Below are positions 9,701 through 20,205 of a stretch of DNA of 64,000 nt, piece after piece. The first letter of the stretch is position 1, and every line of letters begins with the position of its first letter. The notes beneath the pieces were generated by a model that had not been told where the DNA came from, made no database searches, and saw only the letters and a program-made list of their open reading frames with translations. This DNA is from Orbus hercynius (GTDB lineage Bacteria > Pseudomonadota > Gammaproteobacteria > Enterobacterales > Orbaceae), in assembly GCF_003634275.1 (NCBI RefSeq), contig NZ_RBWY01000001.1, positions 1,145,689-1,209,688 of the forward strand, written 5' to 3'. The translations under genes were made by a program, and so were the position numbers.

Positions 9701-11491
9701 ATGAGCAACTATCATCCTCCGTTTAATGCCGATGAAATGGATAAAATTATTCATAATGCCTCGCCTGAGCAGTTAGCTTGGCTATCGGGCTATCTATGGG
9801 CTATCGCCCATAAGCATTCACCATTGTCAGCGCTAACTGATCAAGTGACAACGCCAGCGCCTTATCAAATGCCTATTACCATTTTATCCGCGTCACAAAC
9901 GGGGAACGCCAGGCGCGTCGCGCAAGAGCTCAGTCATGATTTAGAGCGGTTAGGCTTGCCTGTTCGGCATGTTCATGCCGCTGACTTTAAATTTAAAAAG
10001 CTCCATCAAGAACAATACTTAATTATCGTGACGTCAACGCAGGGTGAAGGCGAACCGCCAGAAGAAGCGCTCGCCTTTTATAAATCACTTTTTGCGACCA
10101 AAAAACCCGTTGTCGATCAGCTCCATTTTGCCGTATTTGGCCTTGGCGACTGCTCGTATGTCAATTTTTGTCAGGCAGGTAAAGATATTGATCAACGCTT
10201 AGAGGAGCTCGGCGCTAAACGATTACTAGCACGCGTTGATGGCGATACTGACTATCAAGCCCTTAGTACAATCTGGCGCCAAAATATTATTGATGAATTG
10301 CAAAAATATTTACAGCAATCGCCACACAGCACAGCGCTTGAATCAGCAATTAAGACTAATCTAGTGGTAGAAAGTAGCCAATATTGCCGCGACAATCCCT
10401 TTACCGCCGCCATTAATATTAATCAAAAGATCACCTCTCGTGATTCTGATCGCGACATTCGCCACCTTGAACTGGATCTGACCGACTCGAACCTCAAATA
10501 TCAACCCGGTGATGCACTCGGTGTTTGGTATCAAAATAGCGCGTCATTGGTGGATGAATTACTGCAGGCCACCAAGTTATCAGCTCAAACCGACATTGAG
10601 CTACATGGTCAAGTTTTACCGTTAAAACAAGCTTTGTTAGAGAAACTAGAACTCACGCAAAACACGCCTGTTATTGTCGAAAAATACGCAAAATTAAGCC
10701 AAAATGACGCATTATTAACGCTAATTGGCGATAAAACTGCATTACGTGATTTTTGCCATACCTTGCCGATTATCGACATGGTAAGCCGTTATGCGGGATC
10801 ATTTACCGCGCAATCTTTTGTTGATATTTTACGCCCCCTTACCCCGCGTTTTTATTCCATTGCCTCCGCGCAAGATGATGTTGGTGACGAAGTGCATTTA
10901 ACCGTCAATGTTGTGCAATATCAAATTGATGATAAAACGCGTACTGGCGGAGCATCCGGTTTTCTTGCGACGCAAATGCCACAGCATGACCAAATTAAAG
11001 TTTTTATTGAGCACAATGATAATTTTCGCTTACCAAACGATAATAGTTTGCCAATTATTATGATTGCCGCCGGAACGGGCATTGCGCCATTTCGTGCCTT
11101 TTTACAACAACGAGCCAGCGAAGAAGCCACCGGTCAAAGTTGGTTATTTTTTGGTAACCCACATTTTACGGCTGATTTTTTATATCAGCTGGAATGGCAA
11201 ACCTATCAAAAAGACGGTGTGTTATCACGTATCGATCTGGCTTGGTCTCGCGATCAGGCCGAAAAGATTTATGTACAAGATAAAATACTGGCCCGCTCAG
11301 CTGAAATTTGGCAATGGCTACAAGCAGGTGCCTATATTTATGTCTGTGGCGATGCTAACCGGATGGCAAAAGCCGTGAATGCAGCCTTATTACACATCAT
11401 TATGGAACACGGTCAATATGACGAAGAACAAACCAATAATTACTTAGACGAACTAAGAAGCAATAAACGTTATCAACGAGACATCTATTAA
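9701..11491 (+). CDS. cysJ: NADPH-sulfite reductase flavoprotein alpha subunit
   Basis: Passes electrons from NADPH through FAD and FMN to CysI for reduction of sulfite to sulfide. Three modules are visible in 596 residues. An FMN flavodoxin domain spans about 62-200 (ILSASQTGNARRVA, STQGEGEPPEE). An FAD-binding ferredoxin-reductase domain spans about 230-450 (PRFYSIAS). The NADPH domain has GTGIAPFRAFLQQR, YVCGDANRM and the C-terminal RYQRDIY. The N-terminal sequence before the flavodoxin is also CysJ-like. It is 76 bases after cysH and 25 before cysI. Confidence 0.97.
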   Translation: MSNYHPPFNADEMDKIIHNASPEQLAWLSGYLWAIAHKHSPLSALTDQVTTPAPYQMPITILSASQTGNARRVAQELSHDLERLGLPVRHVHAADFKFKKLHQEQYLIIVTSTQGEGEPPEEALAFYKSLFATKKPVVDQLHFAVFGLGDCSYVNFCQAGKDIDQRLEELGAKRLLARVDGDTDYQALSTIWRQNIIDELQKYLQQSPHSTALESAIKTNLVVESSQYCRDNPFTAAININQKITSRDSDRDIRHLELDLTDSNLKYQPGDALGVWYQNSASLVDELLQATKLSAQTDIELHGQVLPLKQALLEKLELTQNTPVIVEKYAKLSQNDALLTLIGDKTALRDFCHTLPIIDMVSRYAGSFTAQSFVDILRPLTPRFYSIASAQDDVGDEVHLTVNVVQYQIDDKTRTGGASGFLATQMPQHDQIKVFIEHNDNFRLPNDNSLPIIMIAAGTGIAPFRAFLQQRASEEATGQSWLFFGNPHFTADFLYQLEWQTYQKDGVLSRIDLAWSRDQAEKIYVQDKILARSAEIWQWLQAGAYIYVCGDANRMAKAVNAALLHIIMEHGQYDEEQTNNYLDELRSNKRYQRDIY

Positions 11492-11516
11492 AATATTAAC
11501 GATATAGGGATGTGAC

Positions 11517-13244
11517 ATGAGCAATAATAGTAACCTAACCCCCCCTCAGAATGATACATCGCAATTGCCCCCATCGGATGCTGAGCGTTTTAAACGAGAA
11601 AGTGATTTTTTACGTGGCACCATTGCGCAAGATTTAACCAATGAGATAACGGGCGGCTTTAACAGTGATAATTCACAGCTAATTAGGCCCCACGGCATGT
11701 ATCAGCAAGATGATCGTGATATTCGCGCTGAGCGCATTGAGCAAAAACTCGAACCCTTAATTAATATGATGTTACGTTGCCGATTGCCTGGCGGTATTAT
11801 TACCCCACAGCAGTGGTTAGCCATTGATAAATTTGCGCAGGAAGATACCTTCTATGGCAGCATACGTTTAACCACTCGGCAAACTTTCCAATTTCATGGT
11901 ATTTTTAAACGCGACCTAAAATCAGCCCATCAGCTACTACACAAAATTGGCTTAGATTCGATCGCAACGGCGGGGGATGTGAATCGTAATGTACTGTGTA
12001 CAACCAATCCGATTGAATCAGCCGTCCATCAGCAAGCGTACCAATGGGCAAGTAAAATATCAGAACATCTTTTACCCAAAACGAGAGCTTATGTTGAAAT
12101 TTGGCTTGATGGTGAAAAGCTTGAGACCCAAGATGAAGAGCCCATTTTAAGCAGTCAATATTTACCGAGAAAATTTAAAACAGCGATCGTGATTCCACCA
12201 ACCAATGACGTAGATGTGCATGCCAATGATCTGAGTTTTGTTGCCATTGCCAAACACGGTCAATTAATTGGCTTTAATGTGCTAGTTGGTGGTGGGCTGG
12301 CCATGACGCACGGCGATAAATCGACGTACCCACGTAAAGCAGATGATTTTGGCTTTATCCCCGTTGATGCAACACTAAAATGTGCCGAAGCGGTTGTGAC
12401 CACGCAGCGAGACTGGGGTAATCGCAGTAATCGTAAAAATGCCAAAACCAAATATACATTAGAACGTGTTGGCGTTGAGAATTTTAAAAAAGAAGTTGAA
12501 CTACGCGCGGGACTCACCTTTCTACCCAGTGTCCCTTACCAATTTACTCAAAGGGGAGATCAAATTGGTTGGTATCAAGGGTTTGATCGCCGTTGGCATC
12601 TAACACTCTTTATTGAAAATGGCCGATTACTTGATTATCCCAATAAACCACTAAAAACGGGTGTTGCCGAGATAGCCAAAATTCATCAGGGTGATTTTCG
12701 TCTCACCGCTAACCAAAATTTAATTGTTGCCAACGTTGAATCATCACATAAACAGGTCATTGAACAATTAGCCCGACAATATGGCTTAATTGATGATAGT
12801 GTCACCTTACAGCGCAAAAACGCAATGGCGTGCGTTTCATTTCCAACTTGTCCATTAGCGATGGCAGAAGCAGAACGATTCTTACCTGATTTCATTACCA
12901 CCATTGATCATATTTTGCATAAAAACCAATTAGCTCAGGAGTATATTATTTTACGTGTTACCGGCTGCCCTAATGGTTGTGGCCGTGCAATGCTAGCTGA
13001 AATCGGTTTGGTGGGCAAAGCACTCGGCCGTTATAACCTCTATTTGGGTGGTGACAGGGCTGGCACCCGTATTCCGCGCTTGTATAAGGAAAACATTACC
13101 GTTGATGAGATTTTAGCGATTATTGAACCGTTAATTGAGAACTGGTCACAATTACGCCTAGCAGATGAAGGATTTGGTGATTTTGTCATTCGCACCAAAG
13201 TCGTTAAGCCTATTATCAATTCAGCCATTGATTTTTATGATTAA
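11517..13244 (+). CDS. cysI: Sulfite reductase hemoprotein beta subunit
   Basis: Catalytic subunit carrying siroheme coupled to a 4Fe-4S cluster; it reduces sulfite to sulfide with six electrons. The four ligand cysteines are in the expected C-x5-C and C-x3-C arrangement: C439 and C445 (CVSFPTC) and C484 and C488 (CPNGC). The active-site segment [10 protein letters not shown] is near residue 120. The length, 575 aa, is normal. No siroheme synthase gene (cysG) is nearby, so siroheme must be supplied from elsewhere. Confidence 0.97.
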   Translation: MSNNSNLTPPQNDTSQLPPSDAERFKRESDFLRGTIAQDLTNEITGGFNSDNSQLIRPHGMYQQDDRDIRAERIEQKLEPLINMMLRCRLPGGIITPQQWLAIDKFAQEDTFYGSIRLTTRQTFQFHGIFKRDLKSAHQLLHKIGLDSIATAGDVNRNVLCTTNPIESAVHQQAYQWASKISEHLLPKTRAYVEIWLDGEKLETQDEEPILSSQYLPRKFKTAIVIPPTNDVDVHANDLSFVAIAKHGQLIGFNVLVGGGLAMTHGDKSTYPRKADDFGFIPVDATLKCAEAVVTTQRDWGNRSNRKNAKTKYTLERVGVENFKKEVELRAGLTFLPSVPYQFTQRGDQIGWYQGFDRRWHLTLFIENGRLLDYPNKPLKTGVAEIAKIHQGDFRLTANQNLIVANVESSHKQVIEQLARQYGLIDDSVTLQRKNAMACVSFPTCPLAMAEAERFLPDFITTIDHILHKNQLAQEYIILRVTGCPNGCGRAMLAEIGLVGKALGRYNLYLGGDRAGTRIPRLYKENITVDEILAIIEPLIENWSQLRLADEGFGDFVIRTKVVKPIINSAIDFYD

Positions 13245-13401
13245 CTCATCTCATTTTGCTCAATATGACAAAATTTATCTAAACGGATAATCTAACTTAT
13301 GCCATTAGATTATATCGTTATAGCGTTATGATATTTGTGTATTGAGCCAATAATTTTATAATCATACTAATCCCCTTATATTATTTAAGGATAAGCGGTT
13401 T

Positions 13402-14355
13402 ATGAATTTACAACAGTTACGAATCATACGAGAAGCAGCCCGTTGCAATTATAATTTAACCGAAGTCGCTAATGTGCTTTATACTTCCCAATCCGGTGTT
13501 AGCCGGCATATAAAAGAGTTAGAAGATGAGCTCAATATTGAAATTTTTATCCGGCAAGGCAAGCGACTGATTAATATGACTGAACCAGGATTTGAATTAG
13601 TGGTCATTGCAGAGCGAATATTGAATGAAATTAATAATATTCGCCGGTTATCCACGGTGTTTGCCAATAATGATGAAGGCTCGTTAGTGATTGCAACCAC
13701 TCATTGTCAAGCACGCTTCATCCTGCCCAATATTATCAAATTGTTTAAAACTTTATTCCCACAAGTACATATTAGTATCAATCAAGGATCCTCAAGCGAG
13801 ATTGCCAGCATGCTGCTCGCTGGTGATGCGGATATTGTTATTGATAACGCCAGAAATAATAATGCCTCAATTGTGACATTTCCTTTTTACCGTTGGCACT
13901 GTGATGTGATTTTACCAACCAATCACCCGCTTTCTGGCAACAGCAACCTTACCTTAGAAGAACTCAGCGGTGTGCCATTAATCACCTACTGCAAGGGTCT
14001 GTTTCCGCGTGATAGCATCGATAAAGCGTTTACTAAATCGGGATTATCCGCCAATGTTACGCTCAATGTACAACAATCTGATGTGATTAATACCTATGTT
14101 AAACTAGGCTTAGGTGTCGGTATCATAATCGATCGGATGTTTGATGCGCATGATGATGAGAATTTGATGCGGCTAAATGGATCAGCGCTATTTGAATCGC
14201 ATACCGCTTGGATTGGTATTAAACGTCATCAATTAAAACGCAATTACATTTGGCGTTTTATTCAATTATGTAATCAAGAACTCACACTCGAAGAGATTAA
14301 AACCAAAGCATTATCAAGCGAAGAGAAAAGTAATCTGATTGATTATCAAATCTAA
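13402..14355 (+). CDS. cysB: LysR-family regulator of CysB/Cbl type
   Basis: A 317-residue LysR-type regulator with an N-terminal winged helix-turn-helix (LTEVANVLYTSQSGVSRHIKELEDEL, residues about 19-44, in part) and a periplasmic-binding-protein-like effector domain. The match is to CysB/Cbl: the MNLQQLRII start, the ATTHCQARFILP segment and VKLGLGVGII are all of that type. CysB-class proteins activate sulfate uptake and reduction genes in response to N-acetylserine or the lack of APS. It stands 157 bases after cysI and ends 14 bases from the convergent cysA. CysB and Cbl cannot be told apart here. The position suggests control of both flanking cys operons. Confidence 0.85.
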   Translation: MNLQQLRIIREAARCNYNLTEVANVLYTSQSGVSRHIKELEDELNIEIFIRQGKRLINMTEPGFELVVIAERILNEINNIRRLSTVFANNDEGSLVIATTHCQARFILPNIIKLFKTLFPQVHISINQGSSSEIASMLLAGDADIVIDNARNNNASIVTFPFYRWHCDVILPTNHPLSGNSNLTLEELSGVPLITYCKGLFPRDSIDKAFTKSGLSANVTLNVQQSDVINTYVKLGLGVGIIIDRMFDAHDDENLMRLNGSALFESHTAWIGIKRHQLKRNYIWRFIQLCNQELTLEEIKTKALSSEEKSNLIDYQI

Positions 14356-14369
14356 TCGCCTGATCATCC

Positions 14370-15473
14370 CTAAATCATAAATTCGATCAGTTCATCTTGG
14401 ACAAAAATATTTAACAGTAGTGGCTGCAAGTAAACAATGTCGCCCACCATAAAATGGTTTTGCTGGTATTGGCTAAATGGAATCGAGACATCAATAGGTT
14501 TAGGTTGGTGCGCTAGCGAGAGCTCCAAAAATACCGTTGGTCCCGCGGTATGTAATCGCATAATTTTGGCAACCAATTGACCACTCGAGCCGTTTGAATC
14601 ATGCCGTAATGATAATGACTTAAAGACTGCAATTTCATGTGGCCTGACATAAGCAATAGTGACTTGATCCGCCCAAGAGCCCTGTGTTGACATATCTTGC
14701 TTAAAATCGCCTATATGTAATTGATTACGCTCAATGTAACCATGTAGTAAATTCACATCACCTAAAAAATGTGCCACAAATGCTGTCTGTGGCTTTTTAT
14801 AAACCTGCTCAGGTGTGCCAATTTGTTCAATTTTGCCCTGATTCATCAAGATAATTTTATCGGCGACTTCTAATGCTTCCTCTTGATCATGGGTAACAAA
14901 AATGCTCGTTACATTAATATCATGGTGAAAATTACGGAGCCAGCGCCGCAAATCCTTGCGCACTTTGGCATCTAAGGCGCTAAACGGTTCATCAAGCAAT
15001 AACACTTTAGGTTTGGTTGCCAGCGCTCTAGCTAATGCCACGCGCTGCCTCTGCCCACCAGAGAGCTGATCGGGATAGCGATCAGCTAACGTTTCAAGCT
15101 GAACTAACTCAAGTAATTCCTTCACCCGCCGATTAATGGTCAATGAATCACGCTTAAATACACTTGCTTTAATACGCAAGCCAAAAGCAATATTCTTAGC
15201 AACGGTCATATGGCGAAAAAGCGCATAATTTTGAAATACAAAACCAATATCACGCAATTGAGCACTTTGATGAGTCACGTTTTGCTGATCAAAATAGATC
15301 TCCCCTGCCATCGTTGCCTCTAAACCAGCGATCATCCGCAGCAATGTAGTTTTACCACATCCTGAAGGACCTAATAATGCCGCAAACTCACCTTGCTCAA
15401 TGGTAAAATTAATGTTTTTTAAGGCATTAAAATCACCAAAATCCTTACTCAGATTTTGCACCATAATTCCCAT
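14370..15473 (-). CDS. cysA: Sulfate/thiosulfate ABC transporter ATP-binding protein
   Basis: Energises the CysT-CysW permease. The 367-residue protein has Walker [10 protein letters not shown] near residue 37, the ABC signature LSGGQRQR, Walker [12 protein letters not shown] and the H-loop [10 protein letters not shown]-terminal regulatory TOBE-like region follows, as in CysA/MalK-type ATPases. It is the last gene of sbp-cysT-cysW-cysA and starts 2 bases after the cysW stop. Confidence 0.95.
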   Translation of the reverse strand: MGIMVQNLSKDFGDFNALKNINFTIEQGEFAALLGPSGCGKTTLLRMIAGLEATMAGEIYFDQQNVTHQSAQLRDIGFVFQNYALFRHMTVAKNIAFGLRIKASVFKRDSLTINRRVKELLELVQLETLADRYPDQLSGGQRQRVALARALATKPKVLLLDEPFSALDAKVRKDLRRWLRNFHHDINVTSIFVTHDQEEALEVADKIILMNQGKIEQIGTPEQVYKKPQTAFVAHFLGDVNLLHGYIERNQLHIGDFKQDMSTQGSWADQVTIAYVRPHEIAVFKSLSLRHDSNGSSGQLVAKIMRLHTAGPTVFLELSLAHQPKPIDVSIPFSQYQQNHFMVGDIVYLQPLLLNIFVQDELIEFMI

Positions 15474-15475
15474 AC

Positions 15476-16345
15476 TTACCCCTTGTTAATAACGCGATAA
15501 TCTTGTTCAAGACGAAATTCCGTCCACTGCCTGATTAAGAGTAAAACGAATGACATCATTAGTAGTAAAATTGCCACACTAAACGCGGCGACAATATTAT
15601 ATTCGTTATACAAAATCTCAATTTGTAGTGGTAATGTTGTGGTATAACCGCGAATATGCCCAGAAACAACCGACACCGCGCCAAACTCACCTAACGATCG
15701 CGCCGTACACAAAATCACGCCATGCATTAATGCCCAACGAATATTGGGTAAGGTGACATGCCAAAAAATTTGCCATCCATTAGCGCCAAGTACAACGGCC
15801 GCCTCTTCGTCTGTGGTGCCTTGTAGTTCCATAATCGGGATTAGCTCTCTGGCAACAAAGGGCACTGACACAAAAATAGTCGCTAAAATAATACCCGGTA
15901 TGGCGTAAATAATTTGGATATCAAACGCTTGTAAATATGGAAATAGCCAGCTTTGAGCGCCAAAAAGCAATACATAAATTAAACCTGCCACAATGGGAGA
16001 CACCGCAAAAGGCAAATCAATTAACGTCATTAATAGCTGCTTACCTTTAAAATGGTATTTGGTGATAACCCAAGCTGCCGTTACCCCAAAAACAACATTG
16101 AGCGGCACCGCAATACTGGTTGCTAACAGTGTTAAAGCTAAGGCAGATAACGTATCGGCATCAGCTATCACTTCACCAAAAGCCACAAATCCGGATGCAA
16201 ATCCCTGAACAATCACCACCAATAGTGGTAATACTAACAAGCAAAAAAAGATCATAATTGCTGCGATAATCAAGATACCTTGCACTAAGGTCAGTCTGTT
16301 TTTCGCCTTGTTAAACAAAGTACTAGATGATGAGATTAACACCAT
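15476..16345 (-). CDS. cysW: Sulfate ABC transporter permease CysW
   Basis: One of two inner-membrane permease subunits for sulfate and thiosulfate. It has about six membrane segments. The cytoplasmic EAA loop that docks on CysA is visible as [20 protein letters not shown] near residue 180. The length of 289 is usual. It lies between cysT (11-base gap) and cysA (2-base gap). Confidence 0.93.
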   Translation of the reverse strand: MVLISSSSTLFNKAKNRLTLVQGILIIAAIMIFFCLLVLPLLVVIVQGFASGFVAFGEVIADADTLSALALTLLATSIAVPLNVVFGVTAAWVITKYHFKGKQLLMTLIDLPFAVSPIVAGLIYVLLFGAQSWLFPYLQAFDIQIIYAIPGIILATIFVSVPFVARELIPIMELQGTTDEEAAVVLGANGWQIFWHVTLPNIRWALMHGVILCTARSLGEFGAVSVVSGHIRGYTTTLPLQIEILYNEYNIVAAFSVAILLLMMSFVLLLIRQWTEFRLEQDYRVINKG

Positions 16346-16356
16346 AGTTGCTCACT

Positions 16357-17193
16357 CTATTTAACCTGTTTTACGACAGCGCGATTAAACCAACGCTGAA
16401 TCATATTCATCAAAAAAAGCAATAAAAAAGCAATCAATAACATACATACTCCAATTGCCGCCGCCGCGGCATAAGCATACTGATCAAGCTTGGCAACGAT
16501 CAATAACGGTAAGATTTCTGTTTTGAAGGGAATATTACCCGCTATAAAAACCACGGAGCCGTATTCACCAATCGCACGCGAAAATGCCATGGTAAAGCCC
16601 GTTATCCACGCAGGAAAAATGGCTGGTAAAATCACGGAAATAAAGGTTTGTACCGGCGTTGCACCTAATATTTTTGCTGCCTCCTCAACTTCTTTAGGTA
16701 AATCTTTGATGACCGGCTGTAAGGTCCTAACCACAAACGGTAAGGTCACAAAAAGTAACGCAAGCGTAATACCAATTGGGGTATAAGCAATTTTAATACT
16801 AAATAACTGACCAATTGGGCCATTTTTTGCATAGATTGCCGTTAATGCAATTCCCGCTACCGCCGTTGGTAATGCAAATGGCATATCGATACAGGTATCA
16901 ATCAGTTTTCGCCCTGGAAATCGATAACGCACTAAGACCCAAGCAAGTAATAAACCGATAAAACTATTAAGTATTGCGCTAATTAACGCCGTCATTAATG
17001 ATAAAGATAATGCCGCTAAAAATTGCCGGCTGGTGATGAGTTTTTCCCACTCAGCCAAGGATAATTTTGTTGAATATAGCAATAAACAACATAGCGGGAT
17101 AAGGACAATCACACTGAGAAAAGTCAGCGTATAGCCCAGTGTTAAACCAAAACCTGGGATAGTACTGCCACTTTTTTTGCTGCAAATAAACAT
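16357..17193 (-). CDS. cysT: Sulfate ABC transporter permease CysT (CysU)
   Basis: The partner permease of CysW, 278 residues with about six membrane segments. The EAA loop reads EEAAKILGATPVQTFISVIL near residue 170, and the RAIGEYGSVVFIAGN segment is typical of CysT. A GAGGGAGGGTT ribosome site precedes the ATG. It follows sbp by 47 bases. Confidence 0.94.
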   Translation of the reverse strand: MFICSKKSGSTIPGFGLTLGYTLTFLSVIVLIPLCCLLLYSTKLSLAEWEKLITSRQFLAALSLSLMTALISAILNSFIGLLLAWVLVRYRFPGRKLIDTCIDMPFALPTAVAGIALTAIYAKNGPIGQLFSIKIAYTPIGITLALLFVTLPFVVRTLQPVIKDLPKEVEEAAKILGATPVQTFISVILPAIFPAWITGFTMAFSRAIGEYGSVVFIAGNIPFKTEILPLLIVAKLDQYAYAAAAAIGVCMLLIAFLLLFLMNMIQRWFNRAVVKQVK

Positions 17194-17240
17194 AACCCTC
17201 CCTCTTATCCTTTATCAAAAATAGCAATATGTCACGCCTA

Positions 17241-18269
17241 TTATTGGGTGATTTCAGCAAAGATTTGATCAAACATCGCACCATCATTAAAATAAGTTTG
17301 CTGTGCTTGCTGCCAGCCATGAAAATAGCCATCAATCGTAACTAATTTAAGCGCTGGAAACTGTTCGGCATATTGGGCTAAAATTTGTGGATTACTCGGA
17401 CGATAAAAATTTTTGGCAATAAGATGCTGTGCATCATCACTATATAAATAATTGAGATAAGCTTCGGCTTGCTTACGAGTACCCTTTGCATCTACCACTT
17501 TATCAACAACCGCAACCGGTGGCTCGGCTAAAATAGAAAGTGATGGCGTAATGATCTCAAGCGCCTCCCCCCCCTGCTCGGCCAACGCCAAATGCGCCTC
17601 ATTTTCCCAAGCAAGTAGTACATCACCCAACTCGCGCTGCACAAAACTAATCGTTGCCCCACGGGCCCCCGTATCTAAAACAGGCGCATGTTGATAAAGA
17701 GCAGTCACAAATTGGCGGGCTTTTACATCACTACCGTATGTTTCTTTAGCATAAGCCCATGCCGCCAAGAAATTCCAACGTGCACCGCCTGACGTTTTGG
17801 GGTTGGGTGTCACGACCTCGATTCCATCTCGCACAAGATCATGCCAATCTTTGATCTGTTTGGGATTACCTTTACGCACGACAAACACAATGGTCGACGT
17901 ATAAGGGGTGCTATTATTGGGTAATCTAGCTTGCCAATTTTTATCAATCAGGGGTTGATAACGGTTTAAAGCGTCGATATCGCCCGCTAAAGCTAAAGTG
18001 ATCACATCGGCTTGTAAGCCATCTATCACTGCTCTCGCTTGCTTACCTGAACCGGAATGTGAGTTTTTAATTGTTAATGTTTTACCGGTTTGCTGTTGCC
18101 AGTATCGAATAAAAGCCGGATTATATGATTGATACAGTTCACGCGTTGGGTCATAAGAAACATTGAGCAGCGATGAAGACCACGCAGTGCTAATAAAAAT
18201 GCTATTTAGTAACATAATATACATCGTTACGCTTCGATAATTGGCTATCATATTGATAAAGGCTGTCAT
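17241..18269 (-). CDS. sbp: Periplasmic sulfate-binding protein
   Basis: Captures sulfate in the periplasm and delivers it to CysTW. The mature sequence begins LLNVSYDPTREL, the hallmark of Sbp, and later shows the SGSGKQARAV, YTSTIVFVVRKGNPKQI and SGGARWNFLAAW segments that line the ligand pocket. The N-terminus is an export signal of about 33 residues with a somewhat long n-region. An AAAGGAG site 7 bases before the ATG supports the full-length start. It leads the transport operon. Sbp and CysP are close relatives; the sequence looks more like Sbp. Confidence 0.92.
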   Translation of the reverse strand: MTAFINMIANYRSVTMYIMLLNSIFISTAWSSSLLNVSYDPTRELYQSYNPAFIRYWQQQTGKTLTIKNSHSGSGKQARAVIDGLQADVITLALAGDIDALNRYQPLIDKNWQARLPNNSTPYTSTIVFVVRKGNPKQIKDWHDLVRDGIEVVTPNPKTSGGARWNFLAAWAYAKETYGSDVKARQFVTALYQHAPVLDTGARGATISFVQRELGDVLLAWENEAHLALAEQGGEALEIITPSLSILAEPPVAVVDKVVDAKGTRKQAEAYLNYLYSDDAQHLIAKNFYRPSNPQILAQYAEQFPALKLVTIDGYFHGWQQAQQTYFNDGAMFDQIFAEITQ

Positions 18270-18423
18270 TATCTGCTCCTTTAAAGACGTGAATAATACT
18301 CACGACATCATTCTTAATGAGACGATTACAACAGACAGGCCAGTCAGACGGAACCAATTATTTTGTATTTAGATAGAACAAAAACAGATATTAAAACAAA
18401 TAAGGTAGGCAAATCTAGCAAAT

Positions 18424-18453
18424 AAAAAAAGCAAGGCAACAGCCTTGCTTTTT
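18424..18453 (-). terminator. Intrinsic terminator after the fru operon
   Basis: AAAAAGCAAGGC-AACA-GCCTTGCTTTTT is a strong, nearly symmetric hairpin with A/T runs on both sides. It lies 37 bases beyond the fruA stop. Its symmetry means it could act in both directions. Confidence 0.88.
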
Positions 18454-18490
18454 ATCATTCAATCATTGTGCAAACACAATAAAAACAACA

Positions 18491-20197
18491 TTAGATGGTT
18501 GCGGCTAATTCCGCTTTTGATTCTGGTCGTTTAATGATGGCATAAATCACGCCAGCAATAACAGAACCAACGACAATAGACAGTAAGTAGCCTAATACCG
18601 GTGTTACAACACCAGGAATAGCTAAAGCAAACAATCCACCGTGAGGCGTCATAAGCTGAGAACCAAATGCTAAACTCATTCCGCCAGTGATCGCGCCGCC
18701 AATAATACAGCTTGGTAATACACGTAGAGGATCGCGGGCCGCAAATGGAATTGCACCTTCAGAAATAAAACACAAACCAAGTACAAATGCCGCTTTACCG
18801 CTTTCGCGTTCAGTTTTACTAAATTTGTTGCGAGCAATAAATGTTGATAAACTCATCGCTAATGGTGGTACCATCCCACCGGCCATAACTGCAGCCATAG
18901 GTGCGTATTGGTGAGCACTGATCAAACCAACGCCAAACGCATAAGCCACTTTGTTAATCGGCCCGCCCATATCGGTACACATCATACCGCCTAGGATCGC
19001 ACCAAGAATAATGGCATTAGAGGTTTGCATTGTGCTCAACCATGCAGTAAGTTTTACCATTAACCAAGCAATAGGTGCGCCGATAACAAATTGCATGGCT
19101 AAACCAGTAATCAATGTTGCTAATAATGGAATGATCAAAATTGGTTTTAATGCTTCCATACTTTGTGGTAATCGAATATAGCGCGTCAATAATAGTGCTA
19201 AATAACCGGCAAAGTACCCCGCAGCAATCCCACCTAAGAACCCAGCACCAATCGCAGTAGCTAGCACACCACCGACTAAACCAGGAGCAAGTCCAGGTCT
19301 GTCTGCAATTGAATATGAGATATAACCAGCAAGCAACGGCACCATTAGTGAAAACGCAAGCCCACCAATTTGAGCTAGGTGAGGTTCACCCACTAATTGT
19401 TTAACTAATACTCCATCGACTAAGACATCTTTAAACTCACCAAAAGCAAAGGCTAATGCAATAATTAAACCACCAGCAACAACCATCGGTAACATATATG
19501 AAACACCGGTTAACAGATGTTGGTATATACCTTTAGTCTCTTTTTCGCTAGAGATTTTCGTAGCAGTTGATGTCGGTTGATAAACTTGTGCTTCGTCAAA
19601 AGCTTTATCAAACTCTTGAGCTGTTTTCTTTAACGCAGGCCCCGTTTTAGTACGATATAACAGTTTACCTGCAAATTTACTTAAATCGACATCGATATCA
19701 CAAGCCGCAATAACGATATCTGCCGATGCAACTTCTTCAGCAGTTAATTCATTACCCACGCCGACCGATCCACGTGTTTCAACTTTACACCACCAACCAC
19801 GTTTTTTCGCTTCTTCTTCAATTGCTTCTGCCGCCATAAAAGTGTGCGCAACCCCAGTTGGGCAAGCAGTTACTGCTACAATTCGTTTCATACCATTATT
19901 TGGTGCCGAAGTAACTGCTGCCGATTGTTGGTATGCGACCGCTTTTGTTTGCGCATCTGATAGTACTGTTTTAGGCGATGCAAAAAGTGCGTCTAAATCC
20001 GTAATGGTATAAACTTTTTTACCAATAATCGCGTTATCGCAGCTCCCGCCTTCACCAATTAAAATCGATACATCCGCTAAATCCGCTTTATCAACAATTG
20101 TCATATTGAGATCTTTTGCAGCTAAAACCAGTTCAGCTTTCGCTAAGCGGCCATTGACGGGGCCTGTTTGCTTAGCATTTACAATATATATATTCAT
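18491..20197 (-). CDS. fruA: PTS fructose transporter subunit EIIBC
   Basis: Imports fructose and phosphorylates it at C1. The order is a degenerate EIIB' module (about 1-95), a functional EIIB with the phospho-cysteine motif CPTGVAHT (C112), and a membrane EIIC domain from about 225 to 560 with many hydrophobic segments, including the GGMMCTDMGGPINK substrate-site region. The length of 568 aa fits E. coli FruA. It follows fruK by 8 bases and is last in fruB-fruK-fruA. Confidence 0.96.
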   Translation of the reverse strand: MNIYIVNAKQTGPVNGRLAKAELVLAAKDLNMTIVDKADLADVSILIGEGGSCDNAIIGKKVYTITDLDALFASPKTVLSDAQTKAVAYQQSAAVTSAPNNGMKRIVAVTACPTGVAHTFMAAEAIEEEAKKRGWWCKVETRGSVGVGNELTAEEVASADIVIAACDIDVDLSKFAGKLLYRTKTGPALKKTAQEFDKAFDEAQVYQPTSTATKISSEKETKGIYQHLLTGVSYMLPMVVAGGLIIALAFAFGEFKDVLVDGVLVKQLVGEPHLAQIGGLAFSLMVPLLAGYISYSIADRPGLAPGLVGGVLATAIGAGFLGGIAAGYFAGYLALLLTRYIRLPQSMEALKPILIIPLLATLITGLAMQFVIGAPIAWLMVKLTAWLSTMQTSNAIILGAILGGMMCTDMGGPINKVAYAFGVGLISAHQYAPMAAVMAGGMVPPLAMSLSTFIARNKFSKTERESGKAAFVLGLCFISEGAIPFAARDPLRVLPSCIIGGAITGGMSLAFGSQLMTPHGGLFALAIPGVVTPVLGYLLSIVVGSVIAGVIYAIIKRPESKAELAATI

Positions 20198-20205
20198 AGG
20201 GTCTC

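Noticed and set aside
13288..13312. Inverted repeat TAATCTAA/TTAGATTA between cysI and the LysR gene
   Set aside because: Could be a cysI terminator or a regulator site, but there is no T tract and LysR-type sites cannot be assigned from one AT-rich repeat.
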